From positions 48,365 through 112,364 of the forward strand of contig JAOMBK010000003.1 of assembly GCA_028344535.1 (NCBI GenBank): a stretch of DNA of 64,000 nucleotides. Direction: 5' to 3'. Each line of letters opens with the position of its first letter. The first letter of the stretch is position 1. Positions 38,708 to 47,071 of the stretch are shown one piece after another. The notes below the pieces were generated by a model. The model did not search any database, was not told where the DNA came from, and saw nothing but the letters and a program-made list of their open reading frames with translations. The translations under genes and the position numbers were made by a program. Source of the DNA: Pseudomonadota bacterium. GTDB lineage: Bacteria > Pseudomonadota > Gammaproteobacteria > Magnimaribacterales > D2472.

Positions 38708-38724
38708 TAAATATAGGTAGTTTT

Positions 38725-39264
38725 ATGTTTACAAGAATGGACCAAAGTACCGAAGAGGAATGGCAGCATATAAGTGAAGAGCATATGCCTCATATCTTTG
38801 ATATGCCAAAAAGAATCACCTCAATGCTTAAGCAAGCCGAGTCTTTAACACTTGGTTTTGGAACTGATCAACTCCATCATGCCCTGCAGACCGCAACAAT
38901 GGCAAGAAGAGCAGGCGCAGAGGATGAAATGGTGCTCATTAGCTTGATACACGATATTGGCAAAGTAATTAATGTGCCGAATCATGGACAAATTGCAGCA
39001 GAAATGATTAAACCATATGTTAGTGAAGATGCATATCACATCATCAGAACTCATCAGGATTTCCAGGGAGAGCATTACTATCACTATATGGGCAAACCCC
39101 AAGATTTACGTAAGCAGTATGAGGGTGAAGCATGGTATGCAAAGGCAACTGAATTCACTGATGAATGGGATCAAGCCGCTTTTGATCCTGACTATGAAAC
39201 TGATAGCTTGGAATCTTTTGAACCATTGATTAACAAATTTTTTGCAGCCCCTCATACTATATAG
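38725..39264 (+). CDS. HD-domain protein of the PhnZ/TmpB mixed-valent di-iron oxygenase type
   Basis: A 179-residue HD-superfamily protein. Metal ligands are in QLHHALQTATMA (His near 54), LIHDIGKV (His-Asp near 77), NHGQIAAEM (His near 92) and RTHQDFQGEHYYHYMG (several His near 113-123); the tail WDQAAFDPDYETDSLESFEPLI closely resembles phosphonate-degradation HD oxygenases. Known members oxidatively cleave organophosphonates such as hydroxy-aminoethylphosphonate. No phnY partner is visible next to it, so phosphonate use is inferred from sequence alone; a plain phosphohydrolase is the alternative. Confidence 0.7.
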   Translation: MFTRMDQSTEEEWQHISEEHMPHIFDMPKRITSMLKQAESLTLGFGTDQLHHALQTATMARRAGAEDEMVLISLIHDIGKVINVPNHGQIAAEMIKPYVSEDAYHIIRTHQDFQGEHYYHYMGKPQDLRKQYEGEAWYAKATEFTDEWDQAAFDPDYETDSLESFEPLINKFFAAPHTI

Positions 39265-39604
39265 CTGCACATACAATTTTATTAAATCCTTTAATCTTGC
39301 ATTAGTCTTTTTTCTTGTTGGTTGCTCAACCCCGCAGCTTATAAGCAAAATTGAATCAAAGTCTAATCCTAGTCTTTGCTACAGCCTGATTTATAAGCAA
39401 CAATCTGTTTCGAATAGCTATTTTAAGTTATTGCTAGAGGAGGCCTTGAGGAGAGATTTGGATTGTAAATTAATTGCACAAGAAATCTTAGATTTCAAAA
39501 GCACCTTAACTGGTTCTTCTATGTCTAACTCTGTTTCTTCTGAATCAGCGTCAAGCCCACCAACTGAAATAGTTCATCCCGGTACAGGCCAAACCCCAAG
39601 ATAA
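39242..39604 (+). CDS. Putative small lipoprotein, start uncertain
   Basis: The frame encodes a hydrophobic stretch ending in a lipobox-like FFLVGCSTP (Cys about residue 28), then ~90 mostly polar residues with a Ser-rich tail ending GTGQTPR. That fits an envelope lipoprotein. The only upstream start is a TTG (39242) that overlaps the HD gene by 23 bp and has no good ribosome-binding site; no ATG precedes the lipobox. Unknown function. Confidence 0.45.
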   Translation: MQPLILYSCTYNFIKSFNLALVFFLVGCSTPQLISKIESKSNPSLCYSLIYKQQSVSNSYFKLLLEEALRRDLDCKLIAQEILDFKSTLTGSSMSNSVSSESASSPPTEIVHPGTGQTPR

Positions 39605-39722
39605 TACAATTTTTATTTATACGTTTTATTTACTTTGCAGTAAAACTAATATTCATGTAATTTATGTCTAACCGCAGTACCAACTGCAAATTTTAATAGA
39701 ATTAAAATCAAGGGGAATTTTA

Positions 39723-42347
39723 ATGAATAAGTATAAATCTAGATGGTTTGTTGCATTTTTATGTACAACTTTCTTTTCGCTAGAATCATTTGGACAAGAT
39801 GTAGAAGAGGTTGTTATAACTGGATCCTATCTTAAGGGAAGCCCAACCGATGGCGCTTCACCAATTGAAGTTGTTGATAGAGAAACAATTGAAGATATTG
39901 GAGCCACATCCATTGCTGATATTACTAGAAATTTATCGGTTAACTCTGGATCGGAAAATAATTCAGATTCATTTACTCAAGGTGCAACACAAGGAACATC
40001 TAATGTAAATTTAAGAGGACTAGGTCTCTCTTCAACGTTAATATTGGTTGACGGCCGAAGACATACACTGACTGGGGCAACTGCGAATGACGGAAGTGCT
40101 TTTGTTAATACTAATGCTATACCAGTTGTGGCGCTAGAAAGAGTAGAGGTTCTAAAAGAGGGCGCTGCTTCAATTTACGGCTCGGATGCTGTTGCAGGGG
40201 TTGTGAACTATATTTTTAGAAGGGACTTTACTGGAACTGAGATAGAGGTCTCAAGCCAAGAGGCTGATATAAGCGGTCAGACTGATGATAGAGTTAGTTT
40301 AATTTGGGGTGCAAAAAATGGAAATTCAAACTTTGTTTTAGCCGCTAGCGTCCTTGATAGATCACCAATGTCTGGAGCTGATTTTAATCCAAGTTTGGCT
40401 CAGCTCGGAATAAGTGGACTAGGCACAAGTTTTTTACTATTTGGGCCTGATACAGTCGAATCAGGACCCTATGCTGGTACCTACACGCCTTTTCAAAATG
40501 TTCCTGATCCTAGTTGCGTTGCTAACAATGGTATTCTAATTCCACAGGCAAGTGGTTCTAGATGTGGTTTTGTTTACGGCCCAAGATTTAACGTTGTTAA
40601 TGATGAAGATCATGAGAGTATGTATGGATCTTTTAAAACATTGCTTGGAAATGGTAATTCTTTAGAAATTGATTACATGAGTACAGCGATTGATGTGAAT
40701 GATAATCCTCAATCACCTTCTTATCCGGCTTTATCATATTTAAGTCCTGCTAATGCAATTATGCCTGGTACAGGTGGTAGCCCATTTGCAGTTCCAGTTC
40801 TATGGTTAGGAAGAGCACTTGGGTCAGCATTCCCATCTCCAATTGCACCAAGAGAAATTGAAACAGATAGGTTCTCAATTGGATTATCTGGTGGTTTTGA
40901 TAATGGTTTTGATTGGGATGCACACTACACTGTCAGTAGTGAAGATTTTTATGGCCAACAACCAGATACAAGCACTTCTAAGTTTAGTGCTGCAATTAAA
41001 GGCAATGGAGGTAATTCTGGAAATCAAACCTGGGATTTATTCACTCCAACAAATAACTCTGCTGATTTAATTAAGTGGATTTCTACTAATCAACAAACCT
41101 GGACCGAAACAGAATTAGCTGTTTTTGATTTTGTTGTAACTGGTCAATGGGGTGGAATGGATATCGCTTCAGGTTTCCAATACAGAGATGAGACATTTAA
41201 TGTTGCACGAGGAGCATCATCCATTGCTCAATTTGATGCATCTGGAAATATAACAGTACCAGCTGATTTATTATTTTTAGGTGGCGGTCTTGAAAGTAAT
41301 GCTAGCAGAGATGCTATGGCCATTTTCGTTGAGGGATCAATGAATCCATCTGATAAATTAGAAGTAAATGGTGCTTTGAGATATGAGGATTTAGAAACTG
41401 ATAGTTCCATTAATCCTAAAATATCATTTAGGTATCAAGCAACTGATAATCTTGCATTGAGAGCTTCGTTCAGCACCTCTTTTAGAGAAGCTTCACTGGC
41501 TCAATTAACTTCTACCACTATAGGGTTGCAAGGTATTCAAGACTTTAATGCTGATGGCTCACCAAAAGGCGGTACAACATTTATAAGAATCGCTCAGGCA
41601 AATAATCCAAATTTAAATCCTGAAGAATCGGATAACATGAATATTGGTGCTATGTGGAAACCTACAGATCGACTGTCTATGAAACTAGATTATTGGGCTA
41701 TTGATTACACCGATGTGATTACTATTGAAAGTGCTCAAGGAAAAGTTGCAGCAAATCCAAACGATCCTGATGTGAAAAGAACATCTGGTGGAACTTTGAC
41801 TGGCGTTACAACTAAGTACTTTAACGCTGCAAATGTTAATACCAGTGGATTAGATTTTGAATCAACATATGATTTTGATACTGCTTGGGGGCAAGCGCAA
41901 GTTGGCGTCAATATGATGCATATGTTTGAGTATGAAATACCTTTAAACGGATCAACTGTGGATGTTGTGGGTCAGTTCAACCATGATAATTTCGCTAGAT
42001 CTTTGCCTGAAACTAAAGCTGTTTTTCATGCTGCTTTAGAAAGTGGAAATAATTCTTTGGCTATGTTTGGAAGATATACGACTGACTATAAGACAACGAG
42101 ACCATTGGATGCTACGGCAAAATCTAGAGGATTTAGCCAGAAAATTGATTCATTCTTTACAGTGGATTTAATGAATTCATACACTATAGAGATGAATGAT
42201 AGTGATCTTAAATTGTCTGTAGGGGTTACCAACCTTTTTGATGAGGAAGTTCCGCAGGTCTATGATGCTGCAAACTGGAGTTATGATCCTAAGCATCATG
42301 ATCCACGCGGTCGCATGGTTTATGTTGGATTTAAGTTAAGTAGATAA
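39723..42347 (+). CDS. TonB-dependent receptor
   Basis: An 874-residue outer-membrane receptor. Signal peptide to about residue 24, TonB-box-like DVEEVVITGS directly after, plug with NLRGLGLSSTLILVDGRR and GSDAVAGVVNYIFRRDF, and a long barrel with NLNPEESDNMNIGAMWKPTDRLS and a final MVYVGFKLSR. The layout is typical of large receptors for vitamin B12, siderophores or oligosaccharides; the ligand is not identifiable. AAGGGGAAT ribosome-binding site; an intrinsic terminator follows, so it is monocistronic. The 118-bp upstream gap presumably holds its promoter. Confidence 0.93.
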   Translation: MNKYKSRWFVAFLCTTFFSLESFGQDVEEVVITGSYLKGSPTDGASPIEVVDRETIEDIGATSIADITRNLSVNSGSENNSDSFTQGATQGTSNVNLRGLGLSSTLILVDGRRHTLTGATANDGSAFVNTNAIPVVALERVEVLKEGAASIYGSDAVAGVVNYIFRRDFTGTEIEVSSQEADISGQTDDRVSLIWGAKNGNSNFVLAASVLDRSPMSGADFNPSLAQLGISGLGTSFLLFGPDTVESGPYAGTYTPFQNVPDPSCVANNGILIPQASGSRCGFVYGPRFNVVNDEDHESMYGSFKTLLGNGNSLEIDYMSTAIDVNDNPQSPSYPALSYLSPANAIMPGTGGSPFAVPVLWLGRALGSAFPSPIAPREIETDRFSIGLSGGFDNGFDWDAHYTVSSEDFYGQQPDTSTSKFSAAIKGNGGNSGNQTWDLFTPTNNSADLIKWISTNQQTWTETELAVFDFVVTGQWGGMDIASGFQYRDETFNVARGASSIAQFDASGNITVPADLLFLGGGLESNASRDAMAIFVEGSMNPSDKLEVNGALRYEDLETDSSINPKISFRYQATDNLALRASFSTSFREASLAQLTSTTIGLQGIQDFNADGSPKGGTTFIRIAQANNPNLNPEESDNMNIGAMWKPTDRLSMKLDYWAIDYTDVITIESAQGKVAANPNDPDVKRTSGGTLTGVTTKYFNAANVNTSGLDFESTYDFDTAWGQAQVGVNMMHMFEYEIPLNGSTVDVVGQFNHDNFARSLPETKAVFHAALESGNNSLAMFGRYTTDYKTTRPLDATAKSRGFSQKIDSFFTVDLMNSYTIEMNDSDLKLSVGVTNLFDEEVPQVYDAANWSYDPKHHDPRGRMVYVGFKLSR

Positions 42348-42361
42348 AAGAACCCATAAGA

Positions 42362-42395
42362 GCGCAATATCAGAAATGGTATTGCGTTTTTTTTA
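42362..42395 (+). terminator. Intrinsic terminator after second TonB receptor
   Basis: CGCAATA and TATTGCG form a 7-bp stem around a ten-base loop, followed by a run of nine Ts. It ends just before the convergent Rieske gene's stop and is oriented for the receptor. Confidence 0.8.
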
Positions 42396-42403
42396 TACTA
42401 AAT

Positions 42404-43564
42404 TCAAATTTCTGAATTATTTTGTAAAATTTTAGATTCTAACGGTTTGAGTTCTTGATTTGAAATCGGTATCGCTTTTCTAATTTTATTAGCACTATCA
42501 ATCAAACAAACCTCAGAAGAGGCAAGAGGGCCAGATTTAAATTTATTTGTATTCATTCCCTCTTGCACTAAATTTATTAAATATGTGTCTTCGTTATTAA
42601 CTTGTCTATTAATTCTCCAATTTAGATATTGAGCTGCTTTAGTTTCTCGGCGCTCATCTGGAAGAGCATAGGCTATCTCTCGTATCATTGTTGTGTTTGT
42701 GTCTATTGGGATGAATTGCATGAAATCCATTTGCTCTGGATAAATATCAAAGGCAAGATTTGGCCATAATCTGTAATAGAGCCAATACCTCTGCTTATCA
42801 TCTGGCAGATGGTCCATATGTGGCAAGTATTTGGCATACAGTCTATTAGATATGCAATCTTTACGAATATTAGCTCCATCTCCCCACATTTTATGCACAT
42901 AACCATTATTTTTAGATACTTCAACGCCATAGCTTTTACCTACTAAGCTTGATAGTCCGGGATGAGCTACAGGTATATGCAGGGCATCGACATAATTATC
43001 AGCAATTTGCTTCCAATTAACCTTCCGGGGTCTCATCGTTACTCGACCCAAAGGCTCTAATTCTTCAAGTCTATAGTGCTCGATTTCGTTAAGATATGGG
43101 TCAAATTGATCTTGAACGCTTGGAGCATCAGATTCCAATAATTTAACAAAAACAAATCCCTGAAAAATTTCTAATTCAACACTTTGCAGCCCATGCTCAT
43201 TTTTATTAAGATCATTGAATTGATTTTCATAAGGAACCTTGATCAGATTTCCTTTAAAATCATATCCCCATGCATGATATGGGCAAGTTATTTTCCCATT
43301 GCAAGATCCATAAATCTCATTAATTAATTTAGTGCCTCGATGAGAGCAAAAATTATGAAATGCTTTAACACTTGAATCCTCATCTCTAATTACAAAAATA
43401 CGTTCATTAAAAATCTCAAATGTAAAAAAATCTCCTGCTTTGGGTATATTTGAAAGATGACACACCAGTTGCCAATTCTTAAGAATTAATTCAGTTTTTT
43501 CTAATTCAAAAAATGCTTCGCTTGTGTATGTCCAGCCTGGTAGACTTTTGTTTAGAACACTCAT
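42404..43564 (-). CDS. Rieske non-heme iron oxygenase, alpha subunit
   Basis: A 386-residue aromatic-ring-hydroxylating-type oxygenase. The N-terminal Rieske [2Fe-2S] ligands are CSHRG (Cys-x-His, near residue 67) and CPYHAW (Cys-x-x-His, near 88). The catalytic Fe(II) site has the bridging Asp and two His in DNYVDALHIPVAHPG near 190. Family members hydroxylate or demethylate aromatics and quaternary amines such as betaine, carnitine and stachydrine. No reductase is adjacent. Next to a guanidino hydrolase and an APC permease (4-bp overlap), so an N-methylated amino-acid derivative is a reasonable substrate guess (inference). Confidence 0.9.
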   Translation of the reverse strand: MSVLNKSLPGWTYTSEAFFELEKTELILKNWQLVCHLSNIPKAGDFFTFEIFNERIFVIRDEDSSVKAFHNFCSHRGTKLINEIYGSCNGKITCPYHAWGYDFKGNLIKVPYENQFNDLNKNEHGLQSVELEIFQGFVFVKLLESDAPSVQDQFDPYLNEIEHYRLEELEPLGRVTMRPRKVNWKQIADNYVDALHIPVAHPGLSSLVGKSYGVEVSKNNGYVHKMWGDGANIRKDCISNRLYAKYLPHMDHLPDDKQRYWLYYRLWPNLAFDIYPEQMDFMQFIPIDTNTTMIREIAYALPDERRETKAAQYLNWRINRQVNNEDTYLINLVQEGMNTNKFKSGPLASSEVCLIDSANKIRKAIPISNQELKPLESKILQNNSEI

Positions 43565-44430
43565 TTATTTCTCTCTAATGGTCTAGTCAAGCATGTTGGC
43601 CCACCTTCACCTTTTCGACTAATTTCCATACCCTTGTACATCCTAATTTTACATCCTGCTTTTTCAAGTTCAGATTGAACACCTGGTAACTGCTCAAGCA
43701 TAATAATTGATCTTGGTGAAGTTGCCAAAACATTGCATCCCATCAATGTGTATTCTTCATCTGATACTTCGACAAATTTTATACCCAGTCCACCAAGCCA
43801 GTTAGTAAATGATGCTGGCATGAATGGTTTATAAATAAGAGCTAAATCCTTGTCTAACGGTGAAATTATTGACATTAAATGAAGAACATCATCCGGATGA
43901 TTAGGTTCTGGCAGATCCACAATGTGCAATTCAACTGAAGGTCCTAATATTTCATTTAATTGACGGATCCCTTCAGTATTAGTTCTTGGCCCAAGCCCAA
44001 CTGCAGCATGATGATCATCAAGCCAGATAAAATCACCTCCTTCGAGTGTGCCTGGTGCTTTTATTTGACCTGCTACTTTATATCCCATGGAGGCAAGGGT
44101 ATTAAAATTTTCCATAGCCTCAGGTGTTCTAGAAGATCTTCCCATATTGCAAAGTATCAATCCTTCTTTTGATATTAAAATACTGTCTCGTGTATAAATA
44201 CTATCAATGGTTAGCAATTCGGAGGAGGGCAAGTCTATGATTGATATTCCATCATCTTGAAGTAAGCTTCTGAAATAGTTGTATTCGATTATTGCCTGAT
44301 TTAAATGAGGTTTTGAGTGAAACCGTAAGGACTCCCATTCACTTGAAAGTTTAGTGTCATCAATAAAGCTAGAGAGTGGTGATCTTAATGCAACTTCTTT
44401 TATCTGAGAATATTCATTCAATACATTCAT
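43561..44430 (-). CDS. Dimethylarginine dimethylaminohydrolase / amidinotransferase-family protein
   Basis: A 289-residue guanidino-group-modifying enzyme. Substrate-binding EGGDFIWLDDHHAAVG is near residue 128 and the catalytic Cys lies in GEGGPTCLTRPLER at the C-terminus, with the His likely in VLHLMSIISPL. The layout fits dimethylarginine hydrolases (citrulline plus dimethylamine) more than arginine deiminase. I start at ATG 44430, 4 bp after the permease stop; a longer frame begins inside the permease gene. Together with the permease it suggests use of a (methyl)arginine or related guanidino compound. Confidence 0.82.
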   Translation of the reverse strand: MNVLNEYSQIKEVALRSPLSSFIDDTKLSSEWESLRFHSKPHLNQAIIEYNYFRSLLQDDGISIIDLPSSELLTIDSIYTRDSILISKEGLILCNMGRSSRTPEAMENFNTLASMGYKVAGQIKAPGTLEGGDFIWLDDHHAAVGLGPRTNTEGIRQLNEILGPSVELHIVDLPEPNHPDDVLHLMSIISPLDKDLALIYKPFMPASFTNWLGGLGIKFVEVSDEEYTLMGCNVLATSPRSIIMLEQLPGVQSELEKAGCKIRMYKGMEISRKGEGGPTCLTRPLERNK

Positions 44431-44434
44431 GATA

Positions 44435-45721
44435 TTACTTTTTGAGTAAGTAAATTGGCGTCCCAATTAAAATTAAGATAAGAGAATAAATTATCATTTC
44501 AATTCCAGCCCCCCAAATTGCAAAAAATGCATATAAAAATGTCCCACATGATAACAAAAGAGCGTTGTTTCTTGTTTGATTTTTTTTCTCAACTTGTGCA
44601 AATTTAAATTCAGCTATTGCACAGAATGCGTAGGCAATTAAAGTTGATAGTGTGGATAGCATCGCCATAAATACAAATGCATTCACAATACCCTTCGTAT
44701 AATTTAATACCAGCAAAATACTTACAAAAACTCCTGTTAGTAAATATGTAAAAACAGGAGTTCCTTTTGAAGTTAACAATATAAATCTTCTTGGAAGCAA
44801 TCCATCTCTTGCCGCTGCAAGACTAAGATTGCCTGCAGTTAGTGTATTCGCATTCAATGAGCCTAGTGTAGATATCAAGGCTCCTATACTGATGATGGTA
44901 CCCCCGGTGACACCTAAAATTTTTGTAGCTGCTAATGCAAATGGAGCAGAGGAGTCGATCAATTCACTTGCTGGCACAATAGCCGCGATTGCAATACTTA
45001 CCAAAATATACAAAATCAGAATTGTAAAAACTGAAGCAATTAAAACTCTCGGAATTGTTTCCTGAGGATTGACTACATTATCTGCTGGGACCGTTGCGGT
45101 CTCAATACCAATAAATGACCACATTACTAGGGTTGTAACTGTTGCAAGCAATGAAAATGGATGAAGATCAGTTGGATTGAACTCTGATAAATTATCAATA
45201 TTGAAGTTAGCTGCACCAAGAAAAATAATAAATATGAGTGGCAACAACTTTAATAGGGTGGAGACTAGTTGAAATTTAGAACTATTTTCTAAACTTCGTA
45301 TATTTAGAATAATAATAATCCAAATAAGAATTAGTGATGCAAGCAAAGAATGAATTGGTGAGTTTGATATTGTGGGAGCAAAAAAACCTAGATAACCAAC
45401 AAATGCAATTGATATTCCGGCTATTGCTGATATGCATGCAACCCAATATGTCCAAGCAATTATAAAACCTGGAAAGCTTCCAAGCCCCTCATTGACATAA
45501 ACATAAGGCCCGCCAGTTTTGGGAATCCTTTTTACGAGTTTTGCCATTGTTAAAGCCACCAGGATTGACCCGCCACCAGCTATTAGCCAGCCACCTAACC
45601 CGAGCATTCCATATGGTGCTAATAATGTTGGCATCATAAAAATACCTGAGCCTATTGCACACCCAACAGCAATAGACCACCCTCGCCAAAAACCGATAAC
45701 CCTGTTTTGTTTAGAACTCAT
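44435..45721 (-). CDS. APC-superfamily amino-acid permease/antiporter
   Basis: A 428-residue inner-membrane protein with about 12 TM helices. The N-terminal IAVGCAIGSGIFMMPTLLA contains the GSG substrate-binding bend, and FIGIETATVPADNVVNPQETIPR near residue 204 is the APA (AdiC/PotE/CadB) subgroup hallmark. This group exchanges basic amino acids or their decarboxylation products. First gene of the permease-hydrolase-Rieske operon. A likely promoter lies in the 92-bp gap upstream, which also contains a long-looped inverted repeat (45745-45755 with 45791-45802). Confidence 0.88.
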   Translation of the reverse strand: MSSKQNRVIGFWRGWSIAVGCAIGSGIFMMPTLLAPYGMLGLGGWLIAGGGSILVALTMAKLVKRIPKTGGPYVYVNEGLGSFPGFIIAWTYWVACISAIAGISIAFVGYLGFFAPTISNSPIHSLLASLILIWIIIILNIRSLENSSKFQLVSTLLKLLPLIFIIFLGAANFNIDNLSEFNPTDLHPFSLLATVTTLVMWSFIGIETATVPADNVVNPQETIPRVLIASVFTILILYILVSIAIAAIVPASELIDSSAPFALAATKILGVTGGTIISIGALISTLGSLNANTLTAGNLSLAAARDGLLPRRFILLTSKGTPVFTYLLTGVFVSILLVLNYTKGIVNAFVFMAMLSTLSTLIAYAFCAIAEFKFAQVEKKNQTRNNALLLSCGTFLYAFFAIWGAGIEMIIYSLILILIGTPIYLLKK

Positions 45722-45813
45722 CTAAAGATGATACACCTAATACATAGGGTTTTTTAAACCACAAGATTCTCAATTAAAAGACCTTGCTGTAAAAAAACCC
45801 TAGACTAAATTTT

Positions 45814-46410
45814 TTAGTATTTTCTTGCCATAGCGATTGCTGCTATATACAAGATAGGAGAAATAATTAACCAAGGTAATTGTGTTTGAAGCATGACACT
45901 TCTTTCATTAAATTCAAATAGTAGCGGGTTAAAGAATTGCCCGGTTGGAGCCAAAGGGGCCCATGAGAGTGACTTACCTTCAGATAACTGATCATGATAC
46001 AAAAAAAGCTCTACAAAAATATTCTGCGTTATACACCATATAAATAAAATGCTAAATGCAGACCAGTTCCATGCCTGAAAAACCTGATTATTTTTTCCGC
46101 TGAATTTCCACATCAGCCACAAACCACCCAGTGAGATTGTTCCAGCATCTGCCATTGAGTTTAAAAGCCAGTTAATATGAAGAGGAATCCATTGATTTAA
46201 AGCCTCCGATCTTCTTATATTCACCGGATCTCCATCAATCCACCCATAGGTAAACCAAAGCTCCCAACCTAATGAGCACAAAAGAAAAGATCCTATGTAA
46301 ATTGATGGTACCCAGAGCGGGATTCTATCTTTTTTATAAAAATAAATAATTAGAGGAGCAAGGGCACTAACATAAACAATTGTTATTACTCTTAACTCCT
46401 CTAACGTCAT
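45814..46410 (-). CDS. Polytopic membrane protein, unknown
   Basis: A 198-residue protein with five or six hydrophobic segments, beginning LEELRVITIVYVSALAPLIIYF and ending in a strongly hydrophobic helix. Acidic and Trp-rich loops (WFTYGWIDGDPVNIRRSEALNQW) probably face the periplasm. I do not recognise a family. It follows the DUF4177 gene by 3 bp and is probably cotranscribed with it. Confidence 0.65.
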   Translation of the reverse strand: MTLEELRVITIVYVSALAPLIIYFYKKDRIPLWVPSIYIGSFLLCSLGWELWFTYGWIDGDPVNIRRSEALNQWIPLHINWLLNSMADAGTISLGGLWLMWKFSGKNNQVFQAWNWSAFSILFIWCITQNIFVELFLYHDQLSEGKSLSWAPLAPTGQFFNPLLFEFNERSVMLQTQLPWLIISPILYIAAIAMARKY

Positions 46411-46413
46411 TTT

Positions 46414-46629
46414 TTATAATGGGCGTCTTAAGTATATTTGACTCGCCCCATCTTGAGTGACTAATTCCCAGCCTTCTTGACCAAGCTTATTTAATTCAAT
46501 CCTAGACATTTCATATTTCCAATGGACTGCATCCTTGTATTCAATTTTGAATGCTTCTGTCTCTTCATTTGAATAACCCATTGAAGTTGAATTGCTGTGA
46601 TCAACAATTTTATATTCCCATTTAGTCAT
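46414..46629 (-). CDS. DUF4177-like small protein
   Basis: A 71-residue protein: N-terminal TKWEYKIVD and C-terminal ELNKLGQEGWELVTQDGAS plus YLRRPL, the strand-helix-strand pattern of DUF4177. I chose the ATG at 46629, which has GGAGATGG upstream; a longer frame adds eight basic residues without a ribosome-binding site. Function of the family is unknown; proteins of this type are often small and cytoplasmic. Confidence 0.75.
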   Translation of the reverse strand: MTKWEYKIVDHSNSTSMGYSNEETEAFKIEYKDAVHWKYEMSRIELNKLGQEGWELVTQDGASQIYLRRPL

Positions 46630-46764
46630 TTTCCATCTCCTGCCGGTTGGCAATAAGATGCGTTCCTTCAGTATTATTACTTACTTCCGTCCCAAGAAAA
46701 GGATGAACGATATAGTTATTAAACAAATATCAATCATCTATGTCAATCTAGACTTATCAGAGTA

Positions 46765-46793
46765 TCGTTTACTTATTTGTAAAAGGCTATAAA
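46765..46793 (+). promoter_or_regulatory. Promoter of the truncated tRNA-Ser, first copy
   Basis: A TCGTTT -35-like hexamer and TATAAA -10 are separated by 17 bp, ending 19 bp before the tRNA 5' end. The stretch around the -10 (TATAAAATGCC) is similar to that before the second tRNA copy at 62922. The rest of the 46654-46764 gap shows no gene. Confidence 0.5.
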
Positions 46794-46812
46794 ATGCCTT
46801 ACCTATAGGAAC

Positions 46813-46851
46813 GGAGAGATGGCAGAGCGGTTGAATGCACTGGTCTTGAAA
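46813..46851 (+). pseudogene. tRNA-Ser(UGA) 5' half, truncated after the anticodon loop (first copy)
   Basis: These 39 bases are exactly the acceptor 5' strand (GGAGAGA), D-arm (GCAGAGCGGTTGAATGC), anticodon stem 5' strand (CTGGT) and loop CTTGAAA with anticodon TGA of a tRNA-Ser. The 3' strand of the anticodon stem, variable arm, T-arm and acceptor 3' strand (expected TCTCTCC) are missing; the next bases cannot pair. The break inside the anticodon region of a gene with an intact promoter is the mark of an integrated element. Confidence 0.85.
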
Positions 46852-46947
46852 TGAGAACATAACGCTTTATATCCATTTACTCCTTACTTAAATCCCTTTA
46901 AATCAACACTTAAGATTTCTTAACGATTCATAAAGCTGAGTAAACTT

Positions 46948-46966
46948 CGTCACGGACTACGTCACG
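46948..46966. repeat. Tandem 7-mers, possible recombinase arm sites (copy 1)
   Basis: CGTCACG-GACTA-CGTCACG lies 135 bp from the tRNA start, at the equivalent position of the tandem 9-mers in copy 2 (63077-63097). The letters differ but the layout is the same. The flanking CTTCG/CGAAG adds a dyad. Confidence 0.45.
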
Positions 46967-47071
46967 AAGATAATTACTTTGATTGAAAAAGACTGAGTCT
47001 ACAAAAAGACTGTCCGTGCGAATTACCCACATGGAATTGTGAGTAAGAACCTATTTTTACTTAAATTAGTT

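Larger units (their letters stand above)
46813..47053 (+). repeat. 241-bp direct repeat, copy 1 (tRNA fragment plus element end)
   Basis: This segment matches 62945-63185 over exactly 241 bp with apparently no gaps, by eye roughly three-quarters identical. It comprises the tRNA-Ser 5' half, a conserved core (AAATCAACACTTAAGATTTC, with a TTAAG/CTTAA hairpin), tandem 7-mers, and a conserved end (GAATTACCCACA...TTGTGAG). Unequal conservation across the segment suggests a functional end of an integrative element rather than chance duplication. Together with the upstream 160 bp this covers the gene-free stretch 46654-47071. Confidence 0.85.

Noticed and set aside
45745..45802. Inverted repeat AGGGTTTTTT / AAAAAAACCCT as an intrinsic terminator
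   Set aside because: The loop is about 35 bases and the arms are mostly A/T runs; it lies in a gap between two minus-strand genes without a clear terminator function.
46813..47053. A tRNA-Ser gene interrupted by a self-splicing group I intron in the anticodon loop
   Set aside because: There is no 3' exon: no strand pairing with CTGGT or with the acceptor 5' strand follows within the 241 bp, and typical intron core motifs are not recognisable. The TTCGAAT near 63160 is not set in a T-stem.
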